From positions 33,837 through 97,836 of the forward strand of contig NZ_JBFBVU010000015.1 of NCBI RefSeq assembly GCF_040689105.1: DNA of 64,000 bases, given 5' to 3'. Made by a program: the position numbers and the translations under genes. The stretch comes from Meridianimarinicoccus marinus (GTDB lineage: Bacteria > Pseudomonadota > Alphaproteobacteria > Rhodobacterales > Rhodobacteraceae). Position 1 is the stretch's first letter. Each line of letters opens with the position of its first letter. Shown in pieces: positions 16,267-25,749 of the stretch. The notes beneath the pieces were generated by a model. It had not been told where the DNA came from, ran no database searches, and saw nothing but the letters and a program-made list of their open reading frames with translations.

Positions 16267-17772
16267 ATGATCGGTGAAATGCTCTATAGCGGCGCAATGC
16301 TCATGGCCAGTCCAGAGGTCCTGCTGCTGACCTTCCTTGGTGTCATACTGGGCCTTGTCATCGGCGCCCTGCCAGGTCTGGGCCCACTCATGGGCGTGGT
16401 TCTGCTCCTTCCTGTCGCGCTCTATGTCGAGCCGCTCGCGGGGCTGGGACTGTTGATCGCCGTCTTCGTTGGCGGGTCCTGCGGGGGCGCGATTTCGGCC
16501 ATTCTGCTGCGCATTCCCGGAACACCCATTGCCGCGGCAACACTGTTCGACGGCTACCCGATGGCGCAGAAGGGCCGCGCAGCCGACGCGCTCGGTCTTG
16601 CCATCTGTGCATCCTCCATCGGTGGCCTGTTCGGCGGGCTACTGCTCATTCTCTTTGCGCCTTTGCTGGTGGCTTTCGCAACACGCTTCGGCCCGCCGGA
16701 GCTCACCCTGCTGGGGGTTCTGGGGCTACTCTCCATCGCCGTTGTCTCGCGCGAAGCCACCACCAAGGGGTTGCTCGCCGGCATGCTCGGAATGCTGATC
16801 GCGACCATCGGCACCGACGAGTTGTCGACGGGCTATCGCTTCACGTTTGACAGCTACCAGATGCTGAACGGTTTCCACATCGTCTCGATCGTTGTCGGAC
16901 TCTTTGCTGTTTCGGAAATGGCCTGGCAACTCATCGGCCGGGACAAGATCACCGGCGAGATTCCGAAACCGGTACGCCCGGGCCTGCGCTCGCTGAAACT
17001 CATCGCCGGGCACATACCAAACCTTCTGCGGTCTTCGACCATCGGCACGTTTTTCGGAACCCTCCCGGGGGCCGGTGGCGACATCAGCGCTTTCACCTCC
17101 TATGCCGTCGCGAAAGCGGTTGCAAAGCCCGAAGAGGGCTACGGCGATGGGGCCGAAGGCGGGGTTGTCGCCACCGAAGCCGCCAATAATGCGACCTGTG
17201 GCGGGGCGCTCATCCCGACACTGTCGCTTGGCATTCCCGGCGATGCCACCACCGCCGTGCTCATGGGCGCGTTGTTGATCCTCGGTCTCTTTCCCGGACC
17301 GGCCCTCTTCGCCGACCGACCAGAGGTCGTTGGCGGGATCTTCCTCGTCTACATCCTCGCCAACCTGTTCCTGCTGGTCCTCGGCTTTCTTCTGGTGCCG
17401 GTTTTCGTCCGCCTGCTTCGACTGCCGAAATCCTCGCTCATCCCTACCATTCTGGTGCTCTGTGCGATCGGTACATTTGCGCTTCAGTCTTCCGTGTTCG
17501 ACCTCTGGGTGATGTTCGGCTTCGGACTTCTCGGCATCCTGCTGCGCGCCGCCGACTACCCTCTGGCGCCTGTGGTGATCGGCACGATCCTCGGCCCCAT
17601 CGTCGAGAACAACTTCCGCCGTTCGATGCTGATCTCGCGCGATGGCCTATGGATCTTCACCGACCGACCGATTTCCATGGTTCTCCTGGTCCTATGCATC
17701 GCGATTGTGGCGATTGCGGTGTTTGTCGGACTGCGAGGCAAGGCGCTCAAAGCTGCTGCGGAACGGGCGTGA
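16267..17772 (+). CDS. tctA: Tripartite tricarboxylate transporter large permease TctA
   Basis: This 501-residue membrane protein has about 12 helices. The TctA signatures GALPGLGPLMGV (near residues 32-43) and GTLPGAGGDISAFTSYA (near 263-279), the pairs that form the transport core, are both intact. It normally works with TctB and a periplasmic TctC binding protein to import di- or tricarboxylates with sodium or protons. Here tctB is a stub and no tctC is present, so the system is probably not functional unless partners are elsewhere. The ATG at 16267 is preceded by an A-rich stretch rather than a good ribosome site, consistent with lost upstream coupling. Confidence 0.88.
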   Translation: MIGEMLYSGAMLMASPEVLLLTFLGVILGLVIGALPGLGPLMGVVLLLPVALYVEPLAGLGLLIAVFVGGSCGGAISAILLRIPGTPIAAATLFDGYPMAQKGRAADALGLAICASSIGGLFGGLLLILFAPLLVAFATRFGPPELTLLGVLGLLSIAVVSREATTKGLLAGMLGMLIATIGTDELSTGYRFTFDSYQMLNGFHIVSIVVGLFAVSEMAWQLIGRDKITGEIPKPVRPGLRSLKLIAGHIPNLLRSSTIGTFFGTLPGAGGDISAFTSYAVAKAVAKPEEGYGDGAEGGVVATEAANNATCGGALIPTLSLGIPGDATTAVLMGALLILGLFPGPALFADRPEVVGGIFLVYILANLFLLVLGFLLVPVFVRLLRLPKSSLIPTILVLCAIGTFALQSSVFDLWVMFGFGLLGILLRAADYPLAPVVIGTILGPIVENNFRRSMLISRDGLWIFTDRPISMVLLVLCIAIVAIAVFVGLRGKALKAAAERA

Positions 17773-18689
17773 CGTGGGGCAAGCCAGAGCATCTGGGCCA
17801 GCCCCAAGATTGATCATGACGCGTCAAGGCGTCCCGAAAGAAGTGATAACGAAATGCGCATTACGATTCTGCTGCATCGGGCCGTACTAAGGCTTCTTCA
17901 CCGATACCGACCGGAGAAACACTACATGCGTGGGCCGGGACCGGCCGCGAGTGGGTTCCGGGCAGACCCGGACTGACGCCTGAAATCGCCGACCCTGGGC
18001 GGGCCCGCAGTTGCGAATCCCGGCCCGGGCTGCCCGACCCGCCGGGGGGCAGCACTGTGGACCGGCCTGTCTGGATCCTTTCAAGTGCCGGTCGGACGGC
18101 GCTGAAGGCCCCAGATGGGTCCGGGCAGGTCCGGCGCAGGAGGCGGGGCAGGCCAGGTCCTGGATGCGCATGGGATGCCCAAAACCCGACGCCCGGACGG
18201 CGAGATTTTCCCGGGCAGCAACGCTCCGAGGGACCAGATATGGGGGAAAAGCAGGGTTCCGTTGTCTCTGACCGTCGTCTGAGGTCCTGAAAACCCGCGT
18301 TCAAATCTGCAACATGGGTACATCTGCTCCTCCCCGAAGGCCCGGAACAGGCCGTAATGTCAATGACCAGGGGATTTCGGCCCCGCACTCCCATTGCCTG
18401 AAAGTTCACCTCCAAGTGTCCTGACTCGCGCCGTTTCGTCGCTCCGCTGGTGGTCCATCCGAACCCACAGGTCATTTCACCGCACGGAAATGGTACCTGG
18501 CGCGCGAAAAGCGTCTTTGGATTGGGATGCGCGTGTCAGCTGCGACAGTACACGGGCCATTGAGGCGACAAAAAAGGCGGCCAGGCCGCGCCTCGAAGCA
18601 TATGAGCCGTCTGTTCAATTCCGGGGATCCGCATTGCCGGCTTGCGAATGGTGGCTAAGGCGATGCTTGTGAAGGCATGCCCTGCCAGC
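17773..18689. other. Gene-free decayed region after tctA
   Basis: There is no intact gene. The part from 18111 to 18345 is a diverged copy of the stretch at 29978-30210 and ends in the C-terminal codons (PMLQI and stop, minus strand) of an IS3-type transposase. The rest has only short frames in all directions and looks like degraded mobile DNA. Confidence 0.5.
18111..18345. repeat. Diverged direct repeat, copy 1
   Basis: The roughly 230-bp stretch, starting CCAGATGGGTC and reading through ATGCCCAAAACCCGACGCCC and GTTGTCTCTGACCGTC, matches 29978-30210 with most bases identical and a few short gaps. Both copies end at the stop codon region of an IS3-like transposase on the minus strand. They bracket the whole acid-sugar locus 12 kb apart. 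Confidence 0.8.
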
Positions 18690-18842
18690 CGTTTCCAGAG
18701 TATTCATGTGGGAGCAGCAGCGGCCTATGTGCCACTGAGCTTCGATCCAAAAGATGCTTGCCAGTTCGACTGGCGCCCCGAGATGGCCATCATCGACGAG
18801 TCGACGACAACGACGCTCAATGGTGCCCACGCCATCGTGGCA
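18690..18842 (+). pseudogene. Fragment of an IS21-family transposase (IstA)
   Basis: A translated stretch AYVPLSFDPKDACQFDW at 18723-18773, followed by a weak match to about 18840, corresponds to the start of the DDE domain in IstA (usually VPLSF-P-GEA-QFDW). The flanking halves of the gene are absent. It is a decayed insertion sequence remnant. Confidence 0.6.
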
Positions 18843-18902
18843 GGCTATTGGACTTGCCCTGAATGAGTGGAGAGCACCAACTGAAGATCCAGGAAGTGCT
18901 CT

Positions 18903-19240
18903 ATGGGAAACAAAAACCGACCGACCCCAGACTTTTGGCGTGAGGCGGTGCGGCTGGCGTTAACATGCGGTGCTGAAGCAGGAGCGCGACATCTTATAAA
19001 ACGCCGCGGCCTTCTTCGTGAAAGAGGGAGGTCGATGAGCGGGCGCGGGAACTGCTACGATAACGCGATGGTCGAATCGTTCTTCATGACAATCAAGTCG
19101 GAGTTGATCTGGCCGGTCGCATGGCAATCCCGCTAGCAGGCTGAAAATGCCGTCGCCAGATACATCAACGGGTCCTACAACCGCCGTCCGGTGGCATTCA
19201 TCCTTTGGCCTCCGAAGCCCCATCGCCTTCAAGCGAAAGG
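18903..19240 (+). pseudogene. IS3-family transposase with internal deletion and a stop
   Basis: The frame begins like an IS3 OrfA (MGNKNRPTPDFWREAVRLAL) and jumps after about 30 residues to the C-terminal catalytic part of OrfB (SMSGRGNCYDNAMVESFF). The glutamate of that part belongs to the DDE triad. A TAG at 19134-19136 interrupts it, after which RYINGSYNRRP continues in frame. The central 200 or so residues are missing. It is an inactive remnant in the left graveyard of the acid-sugar locus. Confidence 0.75.
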
Positions 19241-19579
19241 CACACGAAGTGTGCTAAACGCTCCCCACCAAATCAGGGCAAGTCAAAAAACGCTGATTAC
19301 GACGCGGGGAAGAACGCACTCACGACCACGGGCATACTTTATGTCATCGTCAACGGAACGGAGGCGGCGCTCCGAAGTGGTCAAGGACATCTACCTGGGC
19401 CAGCCAATTCGCAACCCGATCCTTGGTTGACTCGAGGCTGCCGCCAACGGATGCGCAGGAGGAACATGTGGGCTGAAAGGTCGGCTTGGACCAAGCAGAC
19501 GGAACTCTTGCCGAAATTCGGATGCCAACGTGAGCTACGACTTGTTGTCAGCTGATCTTGGTTGAGAAAGAGATCAGAG
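19241..19579. other. Gene-free decayed stretch
   Basis: No gene is supported. The sequence appears less GC-rich by eye than the catabolic genes around it and sits between two IS3 fragments, so it is probably degraded insertion-sequence DNA. Confidence 0.4.
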
Positions 19580-19700
19580 ATGCCAAAACGAAATTCCCAC
19601 TTGACCGAGTTCAAGGCGAAGGTCGCTTGGCAAGCCGTGATTTGGACCGGAACGCTGAACTCAGTGCATCCTGACTCCAAGAACGATGGGGTTAGAAGGG
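19580..19700 (+). pseudogene. N-terminal fragment of an IS3-type OrfA
   Basis: MPKRNSHLTEFKAKVAWQAV matches the start of IS3-group OrfA proteins (FKAKVALEA), followed by a degraded VHPDS segment like the usual YGVHPTQI. The reading frame is lost after about 40 residues, just before the GntR gene on the other strand. Confidence 0.6.
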
Positions 19701-19702
19701 TT

Positions 19703-20359
19703 TCAGACTTTTGCGACCCGGCTTCCCGCAAATCGCCGTTCATACATGGTTCGATAGGCTTCGGCTGAGGCCGGCAGGTGGTTTCGGACGCTGGCTTCAT
19801 AGGCGGGGGTCGAGGTGCCGCGTAGCGCGGCGATGATGTCGAGATGCTGGGCGACAATCGTTGCCATGTGGTCGGTGTCGTCGTATTTGATCACCCGGAT
19901 CGGCTGGGCCATGCGGGCATGTCTGGCGATCATTGCGGCCAGCCGGGGGTTGGTGCAGCAACTGTACTGAAGCTCATGAAACTTCTGGTTCAGCTCATAG
20001 ACCTCTCGGAAGGCGCCGCGGTCTACGGCCTCGGCATGGCGTTTCGCGATCTGCTCAAGCTCGTCTGTGGTCTTGGCGGGAGCGGGCAGCGGTGTTCTGC
20101 GCGCAGCCGCGGTTTCCAGCACGGTGCGCAGGTCATAGAGGGCGTCGACCTCGTCAGGCGTGAAATCGACGACCTCGACCCCGCGCCGGGGGCGGTGCAC
20201 CAGCAAGCCCTGGTTTTCCAGTTCCGCGAAGGCATGGCGGACCGCATGACGTTTGACGCCGTAGTGTTCCATGACGCTGTCTTCGGTGATCCGCGTGCCC
20301 GGCGCGTAGACCCCGAAAATGATGTCCTTTTCCAGTTCGGCCTGCAGAGTGGTCGTCAT
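19703..20359 (-). CDS. GntR-family regulator (FCD domain) of the acid-sugar locus
   Basis: This 218-residue protein has a winged helix at about residues 10-65 (GTRITEDSVMEHYGVKRHAVRHAF), then an FCD domain with the metal-site pattern of FadR-type proteins (FHELQYSCCTNPRLAAMIARHARM). It is transcribed away from the ABC importer at 20497, and the 137-bp space between holds a good promoter with an inverted repeat, so it probably represses the importer-otnK operon. Its 3' end lies next to transposase debris but seems complete. Confidence 0.9.
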   Translation of the reverse strand: MTTTLQAELEKDIIFGVYAPGTRITEDSVMEHYGVKRHAVRHAFAELENQGLLVHRPRRGVEVVDFTPDEVDALYDLRTVLETAAARRTPLPAPAKTTDELEQIAKRHAEAVDRGAFREVYELNQKFHELQYSCCTNPRLAAMIARHARMAQPIRVIKYDDTDHMATIVAQHLDIIAALRGTSTPAYEASVRNHLPASAEAYRTMYERRFAGSRVAKV

Positions 20360-20425
20360 TTGAACGGCCCTGTTGTTGCGGTGTCGGGAAGTCTAGACAA
20401 CTCACGCGACAGCATCAACGATAAG

Positions 20426-20470
20426 ATTATTGATAATTATATTGACAGAAAAACGGAACCCGCCTAACGT
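20426..20470 (+). promoter_or_regulatory. Promoter and candidate GntR operator of the acid-sugar operon
   Basis: TTGACA (20442-20447), 17 bases, then TAACGT (20465-20470) is a good sigma-70 type promoter. ATTAT-TG-ATAAT at 20426-20437 overlaps the upstream side of the -35 box and suits a GntR-type operator. The ribosome site AAAGGGAGG precedes the ATG at 20497. Confidence 0.6.
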
Positions 20471-20496
20471 CACGGCAGTTTCAAAGGGAGGACCAC

Positions 20497-21771
20497 ATGA
20501 AACATCTTACCAGCGCACTTGCCATTGCTGCGGCGCTTGTCGGTTCGGGCGCCAGCGCCTGGGAAGCCACCGAGGGCAAGCCTTACGACGGTGAAACGGT
20601 GCATGTCCTGGCGGTGAAATCCAGCCAGTTCGAAGCGCATGAAGCGCGCCTAGCCGACTTCGAGGCAGCCACCGGCATCGACGTGGTCTACGACTACGTG
20701 CCGTTCCCCAACATGAAGGAAGCGCTGACCACGGAAATGGTCGCCGGGGGCGACTACGACGTGGTTTCGATCATGGATCAATGGGTGCCCTCTCTGCAAA
20801 ACCTGGTGCAGCCGATCGACGCCGAGATCGCCGCACTGGGTGTCGATCTGGAAGACTTCCCGCCGGCGCACCTGCGCCACGGGCGGATGAACGGCGAATT
20901 GGTGGGGCTGCCGGTGCGGGGCCATGTGCAGCTTCTGTTCTACCGCAAGGATCTGCTCGAACAGGCTGGCGCTGCGGTGCCGAGCAATTGGGATGACGTC
21001 GTGGCCGCGGCCAAGGCGGTGCAGGCCTCCAGCGACGCCGCCGGGATCGCGCTGCCCTATGGCAAGCTGAGCGGACAGAACCTGATGGTGTGGATCAACC
21101 TGCTTTGGGGGCATGGTGGGGAGTTGTTCGACGCGGACGGCGAGCCCGCGTTCAACTCCGAGGCCGGCATTGCCGCGACCGACCAGTACGTCAGCCTGCT
21201 GACCGAAGAGAAGATTGCCCCGGCCGGTTCCGCGACCTTCGTGGAACAAGACGCGGTGAACAGCTTCAAGCAGGGCAATTCGGCGATGCTGCCGGTGTGG
21301 TGGTGGGTGCGTTCGCAGCTGTCCGACCCCGAGCAGTCCAAGCTGACCGCCGAGCAGATCGGTTTCACCTCGCTGCCCTCGGTTGGTGATGCAGACAAGA
21401 CCACATTCACCAACACCTGGATCTTCGCCGTGACCGAAGGGGCCGACAACAAGGGCGCGGCGGCAGAATATCTGAGCTGGCTTACCGATCCCGCGCTGGA
21501 GCGCGACGTGCTGCTTGACGAGAACCTGAGCGAGGTTGTCGCCGTCCATTTCTCCAACCTGCGGGACGAGGACGTCAACGCACGCTGGGGCGGCATGCAT
21601 TCGGCGGCCGCAGACGCGCTGGCCACAGCGCCTGGCATGGGCTTTGGTGACAACTGGCCGCGGATTTCCGAGATCCTGGAAACCGCCATTTCGAGCCTCG
21701 CCAGCGGTGAACAGAGCGATACCGCCGCCGCGTTGAACCACGCTGCCGACGAGATCAAGCGGATCCGCTGA
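20497..21771 (+). CDS. ABC importer periplasmic binding protein (family 1)
   Basis: This 424-residue protein has a signal peptide (MKHLTSALAIAAALVGSGASA) and the family-1 binding-protein fold. Typical segments are FYRKDLLEQAGAAVPSNWDD, WINLLWGHGGELFDADG and NTWIFAVTEGADNKGAA. It begins the operon binding protein, permease, permease, ATPase, cupin, aldolase, hydrolase, otnK, otnC. The ligand should be a precursor of the tetronate-type pathway downstream, perhaps an acid sugar or its conjugate (inference). A perfect hairpin follows the stop. Confidence 0.92.
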   Translation: MKHLTSALAIAAALVGSGASAWEATEGKPYDGETVHVLAVKSSQFEAHEARLADFEAATGIDVVYDYVPFPNMKEALTTEMVAGGDYDVVSIMDQWVPSLQNLVQPIDAEIAALGVDLEDFPPAHLRHGRMNGELVGLPVRGHVQLLFYRKDLLEQAGAAVPSNWDDVVAAAKAVQASSDAAGIALPYGKLSGQNLMVWINLLWGHGGELFDADGEPAFNSEAGIAATDQYVSLLTEEKIAPAGSATFVEQDAVNSFKQGNSAMLPVWWWVRSQLSDPEQSKLTAEQIGFTSLPSVGDADKTTFTNTWIFAVTEGADNKGAAAEYLSWLTDPALERDVLLDENLSEVVAVHFSNLRDEDVNARWGGMHSAAADALATAPGMGFGDNWPRISEILETAISSLASGEQSDTAAALNHAADEIKRIR

Positions 21772-21783
21772 TCCACGGCATCT

Positions 21784-21807
21784 GGCGCGCCCGTGAATGG
21801 GCGCGCC
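21784..21807 (+). terminator. Intra-operon hairpin after the binding-protein gene
   Basis: Perfect 9-bp arms GGCGCGCCC (21784-21792) and GGGCGCGCC (21799-21807), followed by TTTCCC, lie 12 bases after the stop. It probably gives partial termination or message protection favouring the binding protein. Confidence 0.7.
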
Positions 21808-21834
21808 TTTCCCTCCACATCAAAGAGGTGCGTC

Positions 21835-22719
21835 ATGCAGGACAGATCCCTGTCTTACCTGCTGCTGGTCCCGGCATTCCTGATTGTTCTGGCCACCACG
21901 CTCTATCCGCTTGCTTATTCCTTCGTCACCGCCTTTCGGGAATGGGATCTGACCAAGCAACGCCGTCCAGGTGATTTCGTCGGGCTCGACAATTTCGGCT
22001 ATGCCTTCTCCGAGCCGGGCTTTCAGAATTCTCTCTGGGTGACGACGATCTTCGTGCTTACCAGTGTTGCCCTGACCCTGGTCATTGCAATGTCGCTGGC
22101 CCTGCTGCTGCGGCGCAAGGGCCGGATGCACACCTTCACCCGTGTTATCCTGATCCTTCCCTTCGCCATGAGCCCGGCCCTGATCGGTGTCAGCTATCGT
22201 TTTATGTTCAACCCTGAATTCGGCGTCATCGCCAAGGGTCTGGGCGCGATCTTTCCCGCCCTTGCCGGCGTGCCATGGCTGGCCAGTCCCGACCTTGCCA
22301 TGGGTATCCTCGTGCTGACCGATGTCTGGCACTGGGCTCCCTACATGACCTTCATGTGCCTCGGTGGCCTGGCCTCGGTGCCGCGCGAAACCGAAGAAGC
22401 CGCGCGCATCGACGGGGCCTCCAGCCTGCGCATCATCTTTGGCATCGTGTTGCCGCAGATGAAGGGCGTGCTGCTGGTGATTGCCGTCCTGAAGACGATT
22501 TTCGCGCTGAAGATGTTTGACCAGGTGGTCACGCTGACCGGCGGCGGCCCCGGCACCTCGACCGAGACGCTGGCCTTCTTCATCTTCAACGTCGGCTTCA
22601 AATGGTACGACATGGGCTATGCCTCGGCACTGGCCTGGATTCTCACCGCAATCATGATGCTGATCTCGATCTGGTACGTCCGGATGCTGCTCAGCGAAAG
22701 AAAGATGGCCACAGCATGA
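21835..22719 (+). CDS. ABC importer permease 1
   Basis: This 294-residue protein has six predicted helices and the EAA loop ETEEAARIDGASSLRIIFGIVLP. The ATG at 21835 follows AAAGAGGT; the frame open from 21793 has no support. Its stop overlaps the next permease start (ATGA), indicating coupled translation. Confidence 0.93.
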   Translation: MQDRSLSYLLLVPAFLIVLATTLYPLAYSFVTAFREWDLTKQRRPGDFVGLDNFGYAFSEPGFQNSLWVTTIFVLTSVALTLVIAMSLALLLRRKGRMHTFTRVILILPFAMSPALIGVSYRFMFNPEFGVIAKGLGAIFPALAGVPWLASPDLAMGILVLTDVWHWAPYMTFMCLGGLASVPRETEEAARIDGASSLRIIFGIVLPQMKGVLLVIAVLKTIFALKMFDQVVTLTGGGPGTSTETLAFFIFNVGFKWYDMGYASALAWILTAIMMLISIWYVRMLLSERKMATA

Positions 22720-23531
22720 GCAAATCAGTTCTCTGGTGGGTCGAGCGCGCGCTGCTGCTCTTGATCTCAAGCATCGTCCTCTTCCCGATCCTGTGGATGT
22801 TTCTGACCGCGTTCAAACGCCCACGGGACGCCTATTCCCTGTCGCTCGATTTCAGCCCGACACTGTCCAACTTCGTCACGGTCTTCTCGGACCCGTGGAA
22901 CCTGGGCGACATGGTGCTGAACTCGGTCATCGTAGCCAGTGTCACGGTGCTGATCGCGGTGCCCTGTGCCTCGCTTGCGGCCTATTCCTTCTCCCGGTTC
23001 CGGGTGAAGGGCCGGAAATTCCTGTTCTTCCTGATCCTGTCGACCCAGTTCATTCCGGCGGTGGTGATCGTGCTGCCTTTCTTCCTGATGTTCCGGACAC
23101 TGGGGCTTCTGGACACGCGGATTGCGCTGATCGTGGTCAACCTGGCGATCGTGACGCCCTTCGTGATCTGGATGATCAAGGGGTTCATCGATGCGATCCC
23201 CACCGACAGCGAAGAGGCCGCGCTGATCGACGGCGCCTCGCGGCTGCGGGTGATCCGGGACATCGTGCTGCCGATGGCGGCGCCGGGCATCCTGACCTCC
23301 TCGATCTTCTGTTTCATCCTGACCTGGAACGAGTTTCTCTTCGCGCTGATCCTGACACGCCGCGATGCGGTTACCCTGCCAGTGGGGCTGGTCAGCTTCC
23401 GGACCGAACGCGGCGACCTGTGGGAGCTGATGAGTGCGGCCGGGGTCATGATCACGGTGCCGATCTTCATCATGGCGCTGCTTATCCAGAAACATTTCAC
23501 GCGCGGCATGACTGCCGGCGCGGTCAAATAA
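22716..23531 (+). CDS. ABC importer permease 2
   Basis: This 271-residue MalG-type permease has the EAA loop SEEAALIDGASRLRVIRDIVLP and about six helices. ATG 22716 overlaps the previous stop by four bases. It pairs with permease 1 to form the channel for the family-1 binding protein encoded at 20497. Confidence 0.93.
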   Translation: MSKSVLWWVERALLLLISSIVLFPILWMFLTAFKRPRDAYSLSLDFSPTLSNFVTVFSDPWNLGDMVLNSVIVASVTVLIAVPCASLAAYSFSRFRVKGRKFLFFLILSTQFIPAVVIVLPFFLMFRTLGLLDTRIALIVVNLAIVTPFVIWMIKGFIDAIPTDSEEAALIDGASRLRVIRDIVLPMAAPGILTSSIFCFILTWNEFLFALILTRRDAVTLPVGLVSFRTERGDLWELMSAAGVMITVPIFIMALLIQKHFTRGMTAGAVK

Positions 23532-23543
23532 GGGGGCCCGAAG

Positions 23544-24599
23544 ATGGCCGAAGTACAGCTTGTCGATGTCGAAAAGCGCTATGGCGAATTCCTTGCCGTC
23601 CCGAAACAGAGCCTGACCATCGAGGAGGGCGAGTTCCTTGTCCTGCTTGGGCCGTCGGGCTGTGGGAAAACCACGACGATGCGGATGATCGCGGGACTGG
23701 AAGACATCACCGCCGGTGACCTGATGATTGCGGGCGAACGGGCGAACGACAAACCGCCCAAGGATCGCGACATCGCCATGGTGTTCCAGAACTACGGGCT
23801 TTACCCGCACATGACGGTGGCCGAGAACATCGGCTATCCGCTGAAGCTGCGCGGCATGGACCGCAAGTCGCGCGACGCGCGGGTGCTTGAAACCGCCCAG
23901 AAGGTTGAGTTGGACGCGCTCTTGAAACGCCGGCCCTCGGAGTTGTCGGGCGGTCAGCGTCAGCGCGTCGCCCTGGCGCGGGCCATCGTCCGCACCCCGA
24001 AGATCTTCCTGATGGACGAGCCGCTGTCGAACCTCGACGCCAAGCTGCGCGTCACCATGCGCGCCGAGCTGAAGCACCTGCATCACGAACTGGGGGTGAC
24101 GACCGTCTATGTGACCCACGACCAGATGGAGGCGATGACGCTGGCCAGCCGCGTGGCGGTGATGCGCGAAGGGCGGATCGTCCAACTCGACACTCCGAAG
24201 AAGATCTATTCGGAGCCGGCCGATCTGTTCGTCGCCGGGTTCATCGGCTCTCCCTCGATGAACCTGGTCGAAGGCCGCATCACCGGCGGGCGGTTCGAGG
24301 CGCCGGGTGTTTCGCTGCCGGTGACGGCCGCTGACCGCGACGGCGTGGTGATGGGCGTCCGCCCGGAGGATCTGCAACTGACCACCGACGGGTCGGCGGC
24401 GGTTTCGGGCAAGCTCTATGCGCTGGAACTGACCGGGGATTCAACGCTGGTCACCCTGCGCGACCGAACCACATCGATCTGCGCCCGTGGGCCAGCGGAT
24501 TTCGAAGCCCCGATCGATGCGCCCTGTTCGCTCGCGCCGAAACCCGGCGTGCGTATCCACCTGTTTGACAAGACTTCCGGCCAGCGCATCGACGGCTGA
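23544..24599 (+). CDS. ABC importer ATPase (UgpC/MalK type)
   Basis: This 351-residue protein has Walker A GPSGCGKTT, signature LSGGQRQRVALARA and Walker B IFLMDEPLSNLDAK, then a TOBE domain (about residues 240-350). It is the energising subunit of the importer, 12 bases after permease 2. The C-terminal regulatory region is complete, so it may also sense cell state as MalK does. Confidence 0.94.
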   Translation: MAEVQLVDVEKRYGEFLAVPKQSLTIEEGEFLVLLGPSGCGKTTTMRMIAGLEDITAGDLMIAGERANDKPPKDRDIAMVFQNYGLYPHMTVAENIGYPLKLRGMDRKSRDARVLETAQKVELDALLKRRPSELSGGQRQRVALARAIVRTPKIFLMDEPLSNLDAKLRVTMRAELKHLHHELGVTTVYVTHDQMEAMTLASRVAVMREGRIVQLDTPKKIYSEPADLFVAGFIGSPSMNLVEGRITGGRFEAPGVSLPVTAADRDGVVMGVRPEDLQLTTDGSAAVSGKLYALELTGDSTLVTLRDRTTSICARGPADFEAPIDAPCSLAPKPGVRIHLFDKTSGQRIDG

Positions 24600-24621
24600 C
24601 CCAGAGGAAAGGAAACCTACA

Positions 24622-25749
24622 ATGACCAGACTCTCCCAAACCGAAGCCGACGCCCGCCGGGTCAAGCGCGACGACTATGTGTCCTGCACCGTGGCCTTCA
24701 TCGACTGCAAGAAGCCGGGATCGCACCTGAAGGAAAACTATTCCATCATCGGCCCCGGCGTGACTTCCTCGGACGAGCAAGTAGTGAACCTGCCCGAACC
24801 GCATGGGTTCAACATCGGCGCCGCCGCCATGCCCAACGGCATCACCAACAACTTGCACGTTCATTTCACCGCCGAGGTCTTCATCGTCCAGCAGGGCGAA
24901 TGGACCTTCCGCTGGGGATCGAACGGCGAGAATGAATTCGTCGGTCGGGCCGGCGACATTCTGTCGGTTCCGACCTGGATATTCCGGGGCTTCACCAACA
25001 CAGGGCCGGATGACGGCTGGCTGTTTACGGCACTTGGCGGCGACAACACCGGCGGCGTGATCTTCCATCCCGACATCATTCGCGAGGCAGCGGATTACGG
25101 GCTGTATATCTCGAACGACAACACGCTGATCGATGCCACGCGGGGCGACGAGGTACCCGGCGAGGATGGCCGCATCGCGCCCATGCCCGATGAAGAGGTG
25201 GCGCAACTGCGCCAGGTCTCTCCCGAAGAGATGCGCCGCCGCGTGGTGACCGAGGCCGACCGTGACTTCCGCCCCGCCTTCATCGACGCAGCACTGCCCG
25301 GACGTGGAGCCGAGATCGCACCGGTCATCGGATCCGGTCTGACCCAGAACCGCGACCATGCAGCACCCATCACCAATCCGCATGGGTTCTCGCTGGAATG
25401 GCTGCGGCTAGGGGCCGGCATCGGCGTCAGCCGCTTCACTCTGGATGACAAGATGGTGCTGATCGTCCGCGCGGGGCAGGTCCGCCTGACCTTCAACGCC
25501 GAAGCCGATGTGACGGTCGACCTGGCCGAGCGCGACACCTATTCCATCCCCGCCGGGGTGGTCCGGGCGATCACGGCGGTAGGCGATGCGCCCGCCGAGG
25601 TGCTGATGGTGGTGTCGGGCGACCATCGCAAGCGGCCGGTCTTTGCCGAAGGGGTGATCGAGGCGGCCCGCGCGGCGGGTCAGGCGCTCGACGCCGGCGG
25701 CTATGTGGCCAAGGCGGCGCTGCTGCCCGACTACAAGCGAGCCGGGTGA
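24622..25749 (+). CDS. Bicupin protein of unknown function
   Basis: This 375-residue protein has two cupin folds. The first (about residues 60-150) has the full metal motif HVHFTAEVF (H-x-H-x3-E). The second (about 245-335) keeps the beta pattern (GVSRFTLDDKMVLIVRAGQVRL) but lacks the histidines, so only one metal site is expected. ATG 24622 follows GGAAAGGA; the frame extending upstream overlaps the ATPase gene and is not used. Its stop overlaps the aldolase start by one base. It may be an isomerase or dioxygenase acting on the imported compound; the sequence does not decide. Confidence 0.85.
   Translation: MTRLSQTEADARRVKRDDYVSCTVAFIDCKKPGSHLKENYSIIGPGVTSSDEQVVNLPEPHGFNIGAAAMPNGITNNLHVHFTAEVFIVQQGEWTFRWGSNGENEFVGRAGDILSVPTWIFRGFTNTGPDDGWLFTALGGDNTGGVIFHPDIIREAADYGLYISNDNTLIDATRGDEVPGEDGRIAPMPDEEVAQLRQVSPEEMRRRVVTEADRDFRPAFIDAALPGRGAEIAPVIGSGLTQNRDHAAPITNPHGFSLEWLRLGAGIGVSRFTLDDKMVLIVRAGQVRLTFNAEADVTVDLAERDTYSIPAGVVRAITAVGDAPAEVLMVVSGDHRKRPVFAEGVIEAARAAGQALDAGGYVAKAALLPDYKRAG

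Noticed and set aside
18903..19240. An active IS3 element
   Set aside because: The frame has an internal deletion, a stop codon and no matching terminal repeats, so it is a remnant.
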